A stretch of DNA of 5,968 nt from an uncultured Eubacteriales bacterium (GTDB lineage: Bacteria; Bacillota; Clostridia; Lachnospirales; Lachnospiraceae). This document shows, piece after piece, positions 1-5,497 of the stretch (the stretch's first letter is position 1; each line of letters begins with the position of its first letter). The position numbers were made by a program, and so were the translations under genes. The stretch spans positions 1-5,968 of the forward strand of contig ONWK01000164.1 in NCBI GenBank assembly GCA_900321505.1, in the 5' to 3' direction. Under the pieces are notes generated by a model. The model did no database searches and had not been told where the DNA came from. It was given only the letters and a program-made list of their open reading frames with translations.

Positions 1-498
1 ATACTGCTGGAGGATTCCGACATCACGGCTGAATACCTTTTCCTGGACAGCAGGGATGTCAAGCTGCGGAATGTCAGGATGCACGGGAAATATTCATTTC
101 AGTATATGGAGAATCTGGAGATCACCGACAGCGTACTTGATACCAAGGATGCATTCTGGCACAGTAAGAATGTAACTGTCCGGAACTCGGTGATCAGGAG
201 TGAATATCTTGGATGGTTCTCGGAGGGACTGACCCTGGAGAACTGTGAGATCAGCGGAACCCAGCCGCTCTGCTACTGTAAGGATCTGAAGCTCATTAAC
301 TGCAGCATGCAGGGCTGTGATCTGTCATTTGAATATTCCGATGTGGAGGCGGATATCCGCGGAGGCATTGATTCCGTGAAGAATCCGAGATCAGATATCA
401 TAGTGGCGGACCATGTGGGTGAAGTGATAAGCGGCGATTCGGTGATGGAATGTACCGGAGAGGTAAGGATACGAGCTGAACAGACTAAAAATATATGA
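1..498 (+). CDS. DUF3737 family right-handed beta-helix protein, 3' part only
   Basis: The frame is open from the first base of the window to a TGA at 496-498, so 165 codons of the C-terminal part are visible and the true start lies upstream. The protein shows repeated short turns of alternating hydrophobic residues ending in Asn/Cys/Ser motifs (VKLRNVRM, LEITDSVL, VTVRNSVI, LTLENCEI, LKLINCSM), spaced about 20 residues apart, as in a right-handed parallel beta-helix. The run GTQPLCYCKDLKL is what I associate with DUF3737 proteins of Firmicutes. Family members are roughly 280 residues, so about 40% is probably missing here. No enzymatic role is established for the family and no catalytic residues can be assigned. 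It is likely cytoplasmic, but the N-terminus is not visible, so a signal peptide cannot be excluded. The next gene begins 19 nt downstream in the same direction, suggesting co-transcription. Confidence is high that this is coding and good for the family. Confidence 0.85.
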   Translation: MLLEDSDITAEYLFLDSRDVKLRNVRMHGKYSFQYMENLEITDSVLDTKDAFWHSKNVTVRNSVIRSEYLGWFSEGLTLENCEISGTQPLCYCKDLKLINCSMQGCDLSFEYSDVEADIRGGIDSVKNPRSDIIVADHVGEVISGDSVMECTGEVRIRAEQTKNI

Positions 499-500
499 TC

Positions 501-510
501 GGAGGGGAGG
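501..510 (+). promoter_or_regulatory. Ribosome binding site that decides the start at 518
   Basis: The purine run GGAGGGGAGG ends 7 nt before ATG 518. An in-frame TTG at 512 sits only one base after the run, too close to be served by it. The ATG at 518 is therefore the better start. Confidence 0.75.
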
Positions 511-517
511 CTTGAAT

Positions 518-1018
518 ATGGATCAGAGTAACGAAGAACGGCAGATGCTCATAGGAAAAAAGCTTTATAACGCAATATGCAGATTTGATCATGATAATGC
601 TGCCCGTGAGGAATATTACAGGATAATGGATACGGAGTTCGAGAAAAACGGACAGAGATCTACCATACGTGAGCAGATCCTGCGCGTGTATTCCATGCTC
701 TTCTGTGATGATCTCGGAGCAGAGGCGGGAAATGTAGCCGGACCGGATGAGGTGGAGGCCACCGCTGACCGCCTGTATATCGGGACCGCGGGCTTCGATC
801 CGGATCACTGGTACAGGATGAAGTACCGGTTTCCCGTAATAGATGAGGATAATTATGACCGCTTTGCGGCGCTGGTCATTTCCGATCTTAAGGCAGGACC
901 ACTGCATGATTCGGTCAGGAATGACGGAAATATGCTGCTGGTGGGTGAACTTAACCCGCTGAGCATGACTGAAGAGGAGAGACGTAATCAGAAACTTCGT
1001 GCAGCAGACCTTGGATGA
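518..1018 (+). CDS. Hypothetical protein of 166 aa in the thiC cluster, family not recognised
   Basis: I do not recognise this protein. It is a soluble, highly charged 166-residue chain with no signal peptide and no hydrophobic segment long enough to span a membrane. The N-terminal half (about residues 1-65) looks helical (for example EERQMLIGKKLYNAICRF and REQILRVYSMLFCDD). The second half is more mixed, with an aromatic patch HWYRMKYRFP near residue 100 and a very polar C-terminus (TEEERRNQKLRAADLG). No metal-binding or nucleotide-binding motif is evident. The start at ATG 518 is supported by a strong upstream Shine-Dalgarno run. It sits 19 nt after the DUF3737 gene and 16 nt before the regulator gene, so it is probably in the same transcript. 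A partner role for the adjacent regulator is possible, but that is only inferred from position. Confidence 0.72.
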   Translation: MDQSNEERQMLIGKKLYNAICRFDHDNAAREEYYRIMDTEFEKNGQRSTIREQILRVYSMLFCDDLGAEAGNVAGPDEVEATADRLYIGTAGFDPDHWYRMKYRFPVIDEDNYDRFAALVISDLKAGPLHDSVRNDGNMLLVGELNPLSMTEEERRNQKLRAADLG

Positions 1019-1019
1019 C

Positions 1020-1025
1020 GGGGGG
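1020..1025 (+). promoter_or_regulatory. G-rich ribosome binding site that decides the start at 1035
   Basis: A run of six G residues lies 9 nt before ATG 1035. An upstream in-frame GTG at 999 has only a purine stretch about 20 nt away (near 974-982) and lies inside the preceding gene, so the ATG is favoured. The site is an unusual poly-G rather than a classic AGGAGG. Confidence 0.55.
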
Positions 1026-1034
1026 AATGATAAA

Positions 1035-1841
1035 ATGACGATACTTACTGTGATAAAGAATAAAGCTCTGCTGGAGGAGCTTAAGGATATACTGACTGCG
1101 ATCCAGCCGGATGCAGAGATACTTTCTTTTACGGACAGTCCCAAAGCACTGGCAGCAGCAAGAGGAAAGAAGATAGATGTTGCATTTCTGGATGCAAAGC
1201 TTACGGAGATCGACGGTCTTCTGCTGGGACAGTATCTGAAGGATCTGTATCACGATATCAATCTGATCGTACTCACAAGGGAGCGCAGTACTGCCTATGA
1301 CGCCATGGCTCTGAGGGCCAGCGGCTGTCTGCTCTTTCCGATGAATAAGGATGATATACTTCAGGAGATGCGTGAGCTGAGGAATCCTCCGGGATCGGCA
1401 AGGCAGAAGAGGGTCTATGCGCAGACCTTCGGGAATTTCGAGCTTTTTATTGACGGAGTTCCGGTATCCTTCAAGTATTCGAAAACGAAGGAGATCATAG
1501 CGGTTCTGATCAATAATAAGGGAGTTCAGACCACCAACGGCGAGATCATCGCCTGCCTGTGGGAGGATGACGGGGATCCGAAGGTGAAGGCATCCTATCT
1601 CAGCAATCTTCGCCAGGATCTGCAGAACACGCTTACAGAGCTGAATGCAAATGATATCATTATCAAGCAGCGGGGCAGCATGGCTATTGCATCGGACAGG
1701 ATCGAATGTGATCTTTTCGAATGGCTGGCCAGGAAAAACACTTCGAAATATCAGTATCTCGGGGATTATATGAATCAGTTCAGCTGGGCAGAATTCGTTC
1801 ACGCAGAGCTGGATGAGATCAGTTATGCGATGGAGGAATAG
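1035..1841 (+). CDS. Transcriptional regulator with degenerate receiver domain and SARP/OmpR-like winged helix
   Basis: This is a 268-aa protein in two parts. Residues 1-117 read as a CheY-like receiver. The beta-3 motif IDVAFLDAKL places an aspartate at D53 in the phospho-acceptor position, and LIVLTRER gives the conserved Thr at T81. The acidic pair that normally follows beta-1 is replaced by IKN (K8, N9), and the conserved Lys before the cis-Pro is F101 (LLFPM). Residues about 128-230 form a winged-helix DNA-binding domain (TFGNFELFIDGVPVSF, then KTKEIIAVLI, GEIIACLW and SYLSNLRQDL as recognition-helix region). The tail YLGDYMNQFSWAEFVHAEL resembles the start of the bacterial transcriptional activator region found in SARP-like regulators of Lachnospiraceae. 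No paired histidine kinase is seen. The stop lies 3 nt before thiC, so the two are very likely co-transcribed and perhaps translationally coupled. A longer form from GTG 999 (280 aa) is less likely. The target genes are unknown. Confidence 0.85.
   Translation: MTILTVIKNKALLEELKDILTAIQPDAEILSFTDSPKALAAARGKKIDVAFLDAKLTEIDGLLLGQYLKDLYHDINLIVLTRERSTAYDAMALRASGCLLFPMNKDDILQEMRELRNPPGSARQKRVYAQTFGNFELFIDGVPVSFKYSKTKEIIAVLINNKGVQTTNGEIIACLWEDDGDPKVKASYLSNLRQDLQNTLTELNANDIIIKQRGSMAIASDRIECDLFEWLARKNTSKYQYLGDYMNQFSWAEFVHAELDEISYAMEE
1832..1836 (+). promoter_or_regulatory. thiC ribosome binding site inside the regulator's last codons
   Basis: GGAGG lies 8 nt before the thiC ATG and overlaps the final codons of the regulator gene. 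Ribosomes finishing the regulator therefore pass over the thiC initiation site, which fits translational coupling. Confidence 0.7.
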
Positions 1842-1844
1842 AGG

Positions 1845-3149
1845 ATGAGAGATTATGCAACCCAGATGGAGGCTGCCCGGAAAGGTATCATTACTCCGGA
1901 AATGAAGAAGGTGGCGGAGAAGGAATACCGCACAGAAGAAGAGATAAGAGAGCTTGTGGCAAAGGGCCAGGTGGCTATACCGGCGAACAGGCTCCATACG
2001 GCTATTGAAGCAAACGGTGTGGGTTCCATGCTCCGGACCAAGATAAATGTAAATCTGGGCGTATCCCGTGACTGCAGGGATTATGATGTTGAGATGCAGA
2101 AGGTTATGGCTGCGGTAAATATGGGTGCAGAGGCGATAATGGATCTTTCATCCCACGGAGATACACAGCCCTTCCGCAGAAAGCTTACGTCGGAATGCCC
2201 GGCGATGATAGGTACGGTGCCGGTATATGACAGTGTTATTCACTATCAGCGGGATCTGGCCACGCTTACGGCAAAGGATTTTCTGGACGTGATCCGTCTG
2301 CATGCAGAGGACGGAGTGGATTTTGTTACGCTTCACTGCGGTATAACCCGCAGGACCATAGACCAGATAAAGAAGCATAAACGTAAAATGAATATAGTAT
2401 CCCGGGGCGGATCCCTTGTCTTTGCATGGATGTGCATGACCGGTGAAGAAAACCCCTTTTATGAATACTATGATGAGATCCTGGAGATCTGCAGGGAATA
2501 TGATGTTACCATTTCCCTGGGAGATGCATGCCGTCCCGGCTGTATCGCCGACGGCAGTGATGTCTGCCAGATAGAGGAGCTGGTACGGCTGGGTGAGCTT
2601 ACAAAGCGCGCCTGGGAAAGAGATGTGCAGGTTATGGTCGAGGGACCGGGGCACATGCCCATGGATCAGATCGAGGCGAATATGAAGATCCAGCAGACCA
2701 TTTGCATGGGTGCGCCCTTCTATGTTCTGGGACCGGTGGTAACCGATATAGCGCCTGGCTATGATCATATAACCGCAGCCATCGGCGGTGCCATCGCGGC
2801 ATCTGCCGGAGCGGCATTCCTTTGCTATGTGACACCGGCGGAGCATCTGGCGCTTCCCGATCTTGAGGATGTTAAGCAGGGCATAATGGCAACCAGGATC
2901 GCGGCACATGCGGCAGACATCGCAAAGAAGATCCCTCATGCGACGGATAAGGATTTTGCCATGGCTGACGCAAGGCGTAATCTCGACTGGGAGGCACAGT
3001 GGGAATGTGCCATGGATCCGGAGACCGCAAAGGCAATACGCAGCAGCCGCGCCTCCGAGGAAGACGACCGCTGCTCCATGTGCGGCAAGTTCTGTGCGGT
3101 GAGGAGCATGAATAAAGCGCTGAACGGAGAGTATATAGATATACTGTAA
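1845..3149 (+). CDS. thiC: Phosphomethylpyrimidine synthase ThiC (HMP-P synthase)
   Basis: ThiC rearranges 5-aminoimidazole ribotide into hydroxymethylpyrimidine phosphate, the pyrimidine half of thiamine, using S-adenosylmethionine and a [4Fe-4S] cluster in the cytoplasm. The 434-aa product carries the family signatures in order: NVNLGVS (68-74), EAIMDLSSHGD (96-106), VTLHCGIT (161-168), SRGGSLVFAWM (186-196), SLGDACRPGCIADGSD (from 224), EGPGHMP (266-272) and TDIAPGYDHI (300-309). H270 and H334 have the 64-residue spacing I recall for the metal-binding histidines of the Caulobacter enzyme. The cluster-binding cysteines near the C-terminus are C410, C413 and C417 (CSMCGKFC), spaced X2/X3 as in short Clostridia and archaeal forms, rather than X2/X4 as in the long enzymes. 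The length fits the short class, which lacks the N-terminal extension of the roughly 590-630 aa proteins. No TPP riboswitch precedes it and no other thiamine gene is in the window. Identification is very secure. Confidence 0.98.
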   Translation: MRDYATQMEAARKGIITPEMKKVAEKEYRTEEEIRELVAKGQVAIPANRLHTAIEANGVGSMLRTKINVNLGVSRDCRDYDVEMQKVMAAVNMGAEAIMDLSSHGDTQPFRRKLTSECPAMIGTVPVYDSVIHYQRDLATLTAKDFLDVIRLHAEDGVDFVTLHCGITRRTIDQIKKHKRKMNIVSRGGSLVFAWMCMTGEENPFYEYYDEILEICREYDVTISLGDACRPGCIADGSDVCQIEELVRLGELTKRAWERDVQVMVEGPGHMPMDQIEANMKIQQTICMGAPFYVLGPVVTDIAPGYDHITAAIGGAIAASAGAAFLCYVTPAEHLALPDLEDVKQGIMATRIAAHAADIAKKIPHATDKDFAMADARRNLDWEAQWECAMDPETAKAIRSSRASEEDDRCSMCGKFCAVRSMNKALNGEYIDIL

Positions 3150-3174
3150 CAATACGAATTCACGAAGATTTATT

Positions 3175-3202
3175 TTGACAAATAAAAAAAATGTGGTAAA
3201 AT
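3175..3202 (+). promoter_or_regulatory. Sigma-A type promoter of the lipoprotein gene
   Basis: A perfect -35 TTGACA (3175-3180) is followed after 16 nt by the -10 TAAAAT (3197-3202), with TGG directly upstream of the -10 giving an extended -10 element. Transcription would begin near 3209, leaving a leader of about 25 nt before the gene. The element is close to consensus, so the gene is probably well expressed and independent of thiC. Confidence 0.82.
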
Positions 3203-3234
3203 CCTCATGATATTAAACAAAGGGGATGATTTTA

Positions 3235-3786
3235 ATGAAAAAAAGTATCATTACAAAAACAAGGAAGATCTGCGTGGCATTAAGCCTTACTCTGGTGCTT
3301 GCATTAACGGCATGCGGAAACAAGACAGATGCAACAACAGAACAAAGCAGCAGTGCAGCTTCATCCGAAGAAGTGACAGAGGCTTCCGAGGAAGGCACAG
3401 AGGACAGCAGTGCTTCGACAGAAAAGAAGAACGATACGACTGAGGCAGCTACCGAAAAGAATTCAGGAAACAATTCGGGCAGCAACAGCAATTCAGGAAA
3501 TAATACCGGTAAGAGTACGGAAAACGGCAATAAGGAGGAGGCAGACACCGGAAATTCCGGCGAAAAAGATACTTCAGCCGAAAAGGAAGTAACGGAAGAT
3601 ACCGGTGTGGTTTCGGATATCCCGGAGTTCCCGGATGAGCCTTATACAGGCGTAGGCCCCGATCCCAGACTTGCAGATGTGAATTTCGGCGGACCGGAAA
3701 GTGTTGATGCAGCTGAAACACCGGATGGTGAGCCTTTAACTGCAGATCCCATGGAAGAAATTCCGGATGGGATGGATCCATATTAG
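3235..3786 (+). CDS. Putative secreted lipoprotein with low-complexity linker
   Basis: The 183-aa product begins with a type II signal peptide: a basic start (MKK...KTRK), a hydrophobic core (VALSLTLVLAL) and the lipobox LTAC, which puts the lipidated cysteine at residue 27. The mature protein would be anchored to the outer face of the membrane. Residues about 31-124 are a low-complexity acidic stretch rich in Ser, Thr, Glu, Asn and Gly, including NSGNNSGSNSNSGNN near 76-90, and look like a disordered tether. Residues 125-183 are Pro/Asp/Glu-rich without a known domain. The function is unknown. ATG 3235 is preferred over the in-frame ATG 3226 because AAAGGGG (3219-3225) abuts the latter but lies 9 nt before the former, and because MKK directly begins the signal peptide. 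The gene is monocistronic, with its own promoter and a terminator 12 nt after the stop. A solute-binding protein is unlikely, because no folded binding domain is present. Confidence 0.85.
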   Translation: MKKSIITKTRKICVALSLTLVLALTACGNKTDATTEQSSSAASSEEVTEASEEGTEDSSASTEKKNDTTEAATEKNSGNNSGSNSNSGNNTGKSTENGNKEEADTGNSGEKDTSAEKEVTEDTGVVSDIPEFPDEPYTGVGPDPRLADVNFGGPESVDAAETPDGEPLTADPMEEIPDGMDPY

Positions 3787-3798
3787 AATATCATGTTG

Positions 3799-3845
3799 AA
3801 AAATGGGGGCGGTTCCCGGCATGGTCCGGAACCGCTCCCATTTTT
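3799..3845. terminator. Bidirectional intrinsic terminator between convergent genes
   Basis: An 18-bp stem pairs 3799-3816 with 3828-3845 around an 11-nt loop, with a single G-T wobble. The stem has a GC-rich core (GGGGGCGGTTCC) and begins with AAAAA and ends with TTTTT. Read on either strand it is a strong hairpin followed by U residues. It lies 12 nt after the lipoprotein stop and 15 nt after the stop of the arabinofuranosidase gene on the other strand, so it can serve both. Confidence 0.9.
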
Positions 3846-3860
3846 GATTGCTCAGCTTTA

Positions 3861-5336
3861 TTATTTTACGGACATTATCACCCTTGCCACAGAGCATGGC
3901 GGGAGAACTATCCTGGCTTTTCCGCTCTCTTCCGATACAGAAAGCTCACGCAGCATTACTTTATCGGGATGATCAAAGTCGTTATGATCATGCACTTCTC
4001 CCGTGAGGATCTCCGCACTGCATTTCTCCGTTTTCTGACCGGCTACTTCAAAGCAGATTTCCGCCTCTTCCCTAAGTGAACAGTTGGAAATGGTACAGAT
4101 CACCCGGTCACTCTGAAGAGAGGCCGAGTAAGTCAGCATAGGCAGGTCTTTCTCCGGCATGGTTACATTTTCAAGATGCGCATAAACCAGCTCAGCTCCC
4201 TGATGCTCCTTGAAAAGGTCGAAGACATGATAGGTCGGCGTCTTCACCAGCTTTTCGCCTTCGGTAAGTATCACGGCCTGAAGCACATTTACAACCTGTG
4301 CAATATTTGCCATACGGACGCGGTCACAGTGACGGTTAAAGATATTAAGATACATAGCCGCAACCACAGCGTCCCGCATGGTGTTCTGCTGATACAGGAA
4401 GCCGGGGTTTGTTCCCTCCTCCACATCATACCAGCATCCCCACTCATCCACAAAAAGAGCGATCTTTTTCTCCGGGTCGTAACGGTTCATGATCTCACAG
4501 TGCCGCGTGATCACCTCATCTATGGGCAGGGTTTTGGCCAGAGTTTCATAGTAATCATCTTCCGTGAAATGCACCGCACTCCCCTTATGATCCCAGTCGT
4601 GGGGAATCGTATAGTAATGCAGGGAGATCCCCTGAACATGCTGCGGCTTCAGCGCATTCATCAGGGTTTCCGTCCAGTTATAATCTCCGCCGCTGGGTCC
4701 GCAGGCGATTTTGAAGAGCCTGTTGCCGCTGAAGTCATGGCAGAAGGACTGATAACGCTTGTATTCATTGGCATAGAACTGAGGACACATATTTCCGCCG
4801 CAGCCCCAGTTCTCATTTCCGATGCCCAGATATTTTACTTTCCACGGTTTCTCGCGGCCGTTGCTGCGTCTGAGATCTGCCATGGGAGATACACCGTCGA
4901 AGGTCATATATTCCACCCACTGTGATAGCTCTTCCACCGTTCCGCTTCCCAGATTACCGGCTATATACGGTTCACAGCCAACCTGCTCGCAGAGATCCAG
5001 GAATTCATGGGTTCCGAAGGAATTATCCTCCGTAACGCCTCCCCAGTTAGTGTTTACCATGTGCTTGCGGTTCTTCTTCGGACCGATCCCGTCCTTCCAG
5101 TGATACTCGTCTGCAAAGCATCCGCCGGGCCAGCGGAGCACCGGGACCCTGATCTTTTTGAAGGCTTCCACTATATCCGTACGGATCCCGCGTACGTTCG
5201 GGATTTCGGAATCCTCGCCTACATAGATCCCGCCGTAAATACACCGGCCGAGATGCTCGGAAAAATGACCGTAGATCTCCGGCTGTATAACACCCCGCTT
5301 ATCACGCGGATTGATCAGCATCTGAAACTTCTTCAT
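3861..5336 (-). CDS. abfA: GH51 alpha-L-arabinofuranosidase, intracellular
   Basis: This 491-aa enzyme removes terminal alpha-L-arabinofuranosyl residues from arabinoxylan or arabinan oligosaccharides by a retaining mechanism. The N-terminal part has the family motifs EIYGHFSEHLGRCIYGGIYV (20-39) and VLRWPGGCFADEYHW (66-80). The acid/base is E175 in GIGNENWGCGG, and the nucleophile is E298 in ALFVDEWGCW. The strand-end motif SLHYYT (238-243) is also present. A beta-sandwich follows at the C-terminus, ending CSVARVIMSVK. Length matches characterised GH51 enzymes of about 500 aa. There is no signal peptide, so it acts in the cytoplasm on imported oligosaccharides. The start at 5336 is chosen because GAGGAGGAG lies just upstream at a good distance and the family begins here. 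An open frame continues upstream for 35 codons, but through hairpin repeats. No transporter or other glycosidase is adjacent. Two possible promoters lie within the upstream repeats. Confidence 0.96.
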   Translation of the reverse strand: MKKFQMLINPRDKRGVIQPEIYGHFSEHLGRCIYGGIYVGEDSEIPNVRGIRTDIVEAFKKIRVPVLRWPGGCFADEYHWKDGIGPKKNRKHMVNTNWGGVTEDNSFGTHEFLDLCEQVGCEPYIAGNLGSGTVEELSQWVEYMTFDGVSPMADLRRSNGREKPWKVKYLGIGNENWGCGGNMCPQFYANEYKRYQSFCHDFSGNRLFKIACGPSGGDYNWTETLMNALKPQHVQGISLHYYTIPHDWDHKGSAVHFTEDDYYETLAKTLPIDEVITRHCEIMNRYDPEKKIALFVDEWGCWYDVEEGTNPGFLYQQNTMRDAVVAAMYLNIFNRHCDRVRMANIAQVVNVLQAVILTEGEKLVKTPTYHVFDLFKEHQGAELVYAHLENVTMPEKDLPMLTYSASLQSDRVICTISNCSLREEAEICFEVAGQKTEKCSAEILTGEVHDHNDFDHPDKVMLRELSVSEESGKARIVLPPCSVARVIMSVK

Positions 5337-5342
5337 TCTGCT

Positions 5343-5350
5343 CCTCCTCG
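5343..5350 (-). promoter_or_regulatory. Ribosome binding site fixing the arabinofuranosidase start
   Basis: On the - strand, GAGGAGGAG stands about 6 nt before ATG 5336. It supports the 491-aa form over the 526-aa open frame reaching 5441, which has no such site and would translate repeat DNA. Confidence 0.8.
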
Positions 5351-5364
5351 CTGAATATAATATG

Positions 5365-5402
5365 ATGCCTTCGCTGCGCGAGGCCATAGCTATTGTACCA
5401 TG
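5365..5402. repeat. 38-bp direct repeat, copy 1 (hairpin plus extended -10)
   Basis: This copy matches 5498-5535 at 35 of 38 positions in the same orientation. It starts with an imperfect 10-bp stem (5365-5374 with 5378-5387, loop TGC, one C-C mismatch and one G-T wobble). It continues through the palindrome ATAGCTAT (5386-5393) and ends in a -10-like element read on the - strand. Confidence 0.85.
5392..5400 (-). promoter_or_regulatory. Possible proximal promoter of the arabinofuranosidase gene (extended -10)
   Basis: On the - strand this reads TGGTACAAT, a TGn plus TACAAT extended -10 element. A clear -35 is not seen at 16-18 nt. Transcription would start near 5385, giving a leader of about 50 nt that begins with hairpin copy 1. 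Confidence 0.5.
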
Positions 5403-5423
5403 ATCTTGCTTTGCAAGATCATG
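5399..5423. repeat. Perfect 11-bp inverted repeat, TTT loop
   Basis: CATGATCTTGC (5399-5409) and GCAAGATCATG (5413-5423) are exact inverted copies separated by TTT. There is no T-run after either side, so it does not look like a terminator. It is the second of six hairpins in the cluster. Confidence 0.85.
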
Positions 5424-5425
5424 CC

Positions 5426-5444
5426 CGGATGCCGAAGGCATCCG
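5426..5444. repeat. Perfect 8-bp inverted repeat, GAA loop
   Basis: CGGATGCC (5426-5433) and GGCATCCG (5437-5444) pair exactly around GAA (TTC on the other strand). It is the third hairpin of the cluster and begins only two bases after the previous one. Confidence 0.82.
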
Positions 5445-5447
5445 CGT

Positions 5448-5472
5448 CCGCTGCTCACTTTGTTCGCAGCGG
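5448..5472. repeat. Inverted repeat with TC/TC internal loop and TTT tip
   Basis: CCGCTGC (5448-5454) pairs with GCAGCGG (5466-5472). Inside is a symmetric internal loop of TC opposite TC, then two more base pairs (AC with GT) and a TTT tip. The design matches that of the next hairpin at 5476-5494. Confidence 0.78.
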
Positions 5473-5475
5473 GTA

Positions 5476-5494
5476 TCCTTCGCTGCGCTCAGGA
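5476..5494. repeat. Short inverted repeat with TC/TC internal loop and TGC tip
   Basis: TCCT (5476-5479) pairs with AGGA (5491-5494), enclosing TC opposite TC, a GC/GC pair step and a TGC tip. The stretch CCTTCGCTGCGC (5477-5488) is identical to 5368-5379 in repeat copy 1, so this hairpin is related to that unit in sequence. Confidence 0.65.
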
Positions 5495-5497
5495 CTC

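Noticed and set aside
480..1050. TPP riboswitch in the gaps upstream of thiC
   Set aside because: The gaps are 19, 16 and 3 nt, and I found no recognisable THI-box core in or near them.
485..1144. 219-codon open frame on the - strand opposite the hypothetical protein
   Set aside because: The + strand frame has a strong ribosome site, fits the gene order and spacing, and has a normal charged protein composition. The - strand one does not.
951..1997. 348-codon open frame on the - strand opposite the regulator
   Set aside because: It covers the well-supported regulator and the start of thiC, is rich in Cys, His, Ile and Leu as expected of an antisense shadow, and has no recognisable motif.
2148..3152. 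334-codon open frame on the - strand opposite thiC
   Set aside because: thiC is certain on the + strand, and the antisense translation has shadow-like composition without any family resemblance.
4176..4925. 249-codon open frame on the + strand opposite the arabinofuranosidase gene
   Set aside because: It lies entirely inside a secure GH51 gene and shows no motif of its own.
5337..5441. 35-codon upstream extension of the arabinofuranosidase reading frame on the - strand
   Set aside because: It translates through the hairpin repeats, has no ribosome site, and the family starts at the MKKFQMLINP sequence at 5336, where a strong Shine-Dalgarno is present.
5399..5444. Intrinsic terminators in the hairpin cluster
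   Set aside because: The stems are strong, but none is followed by a T-run on either strand.
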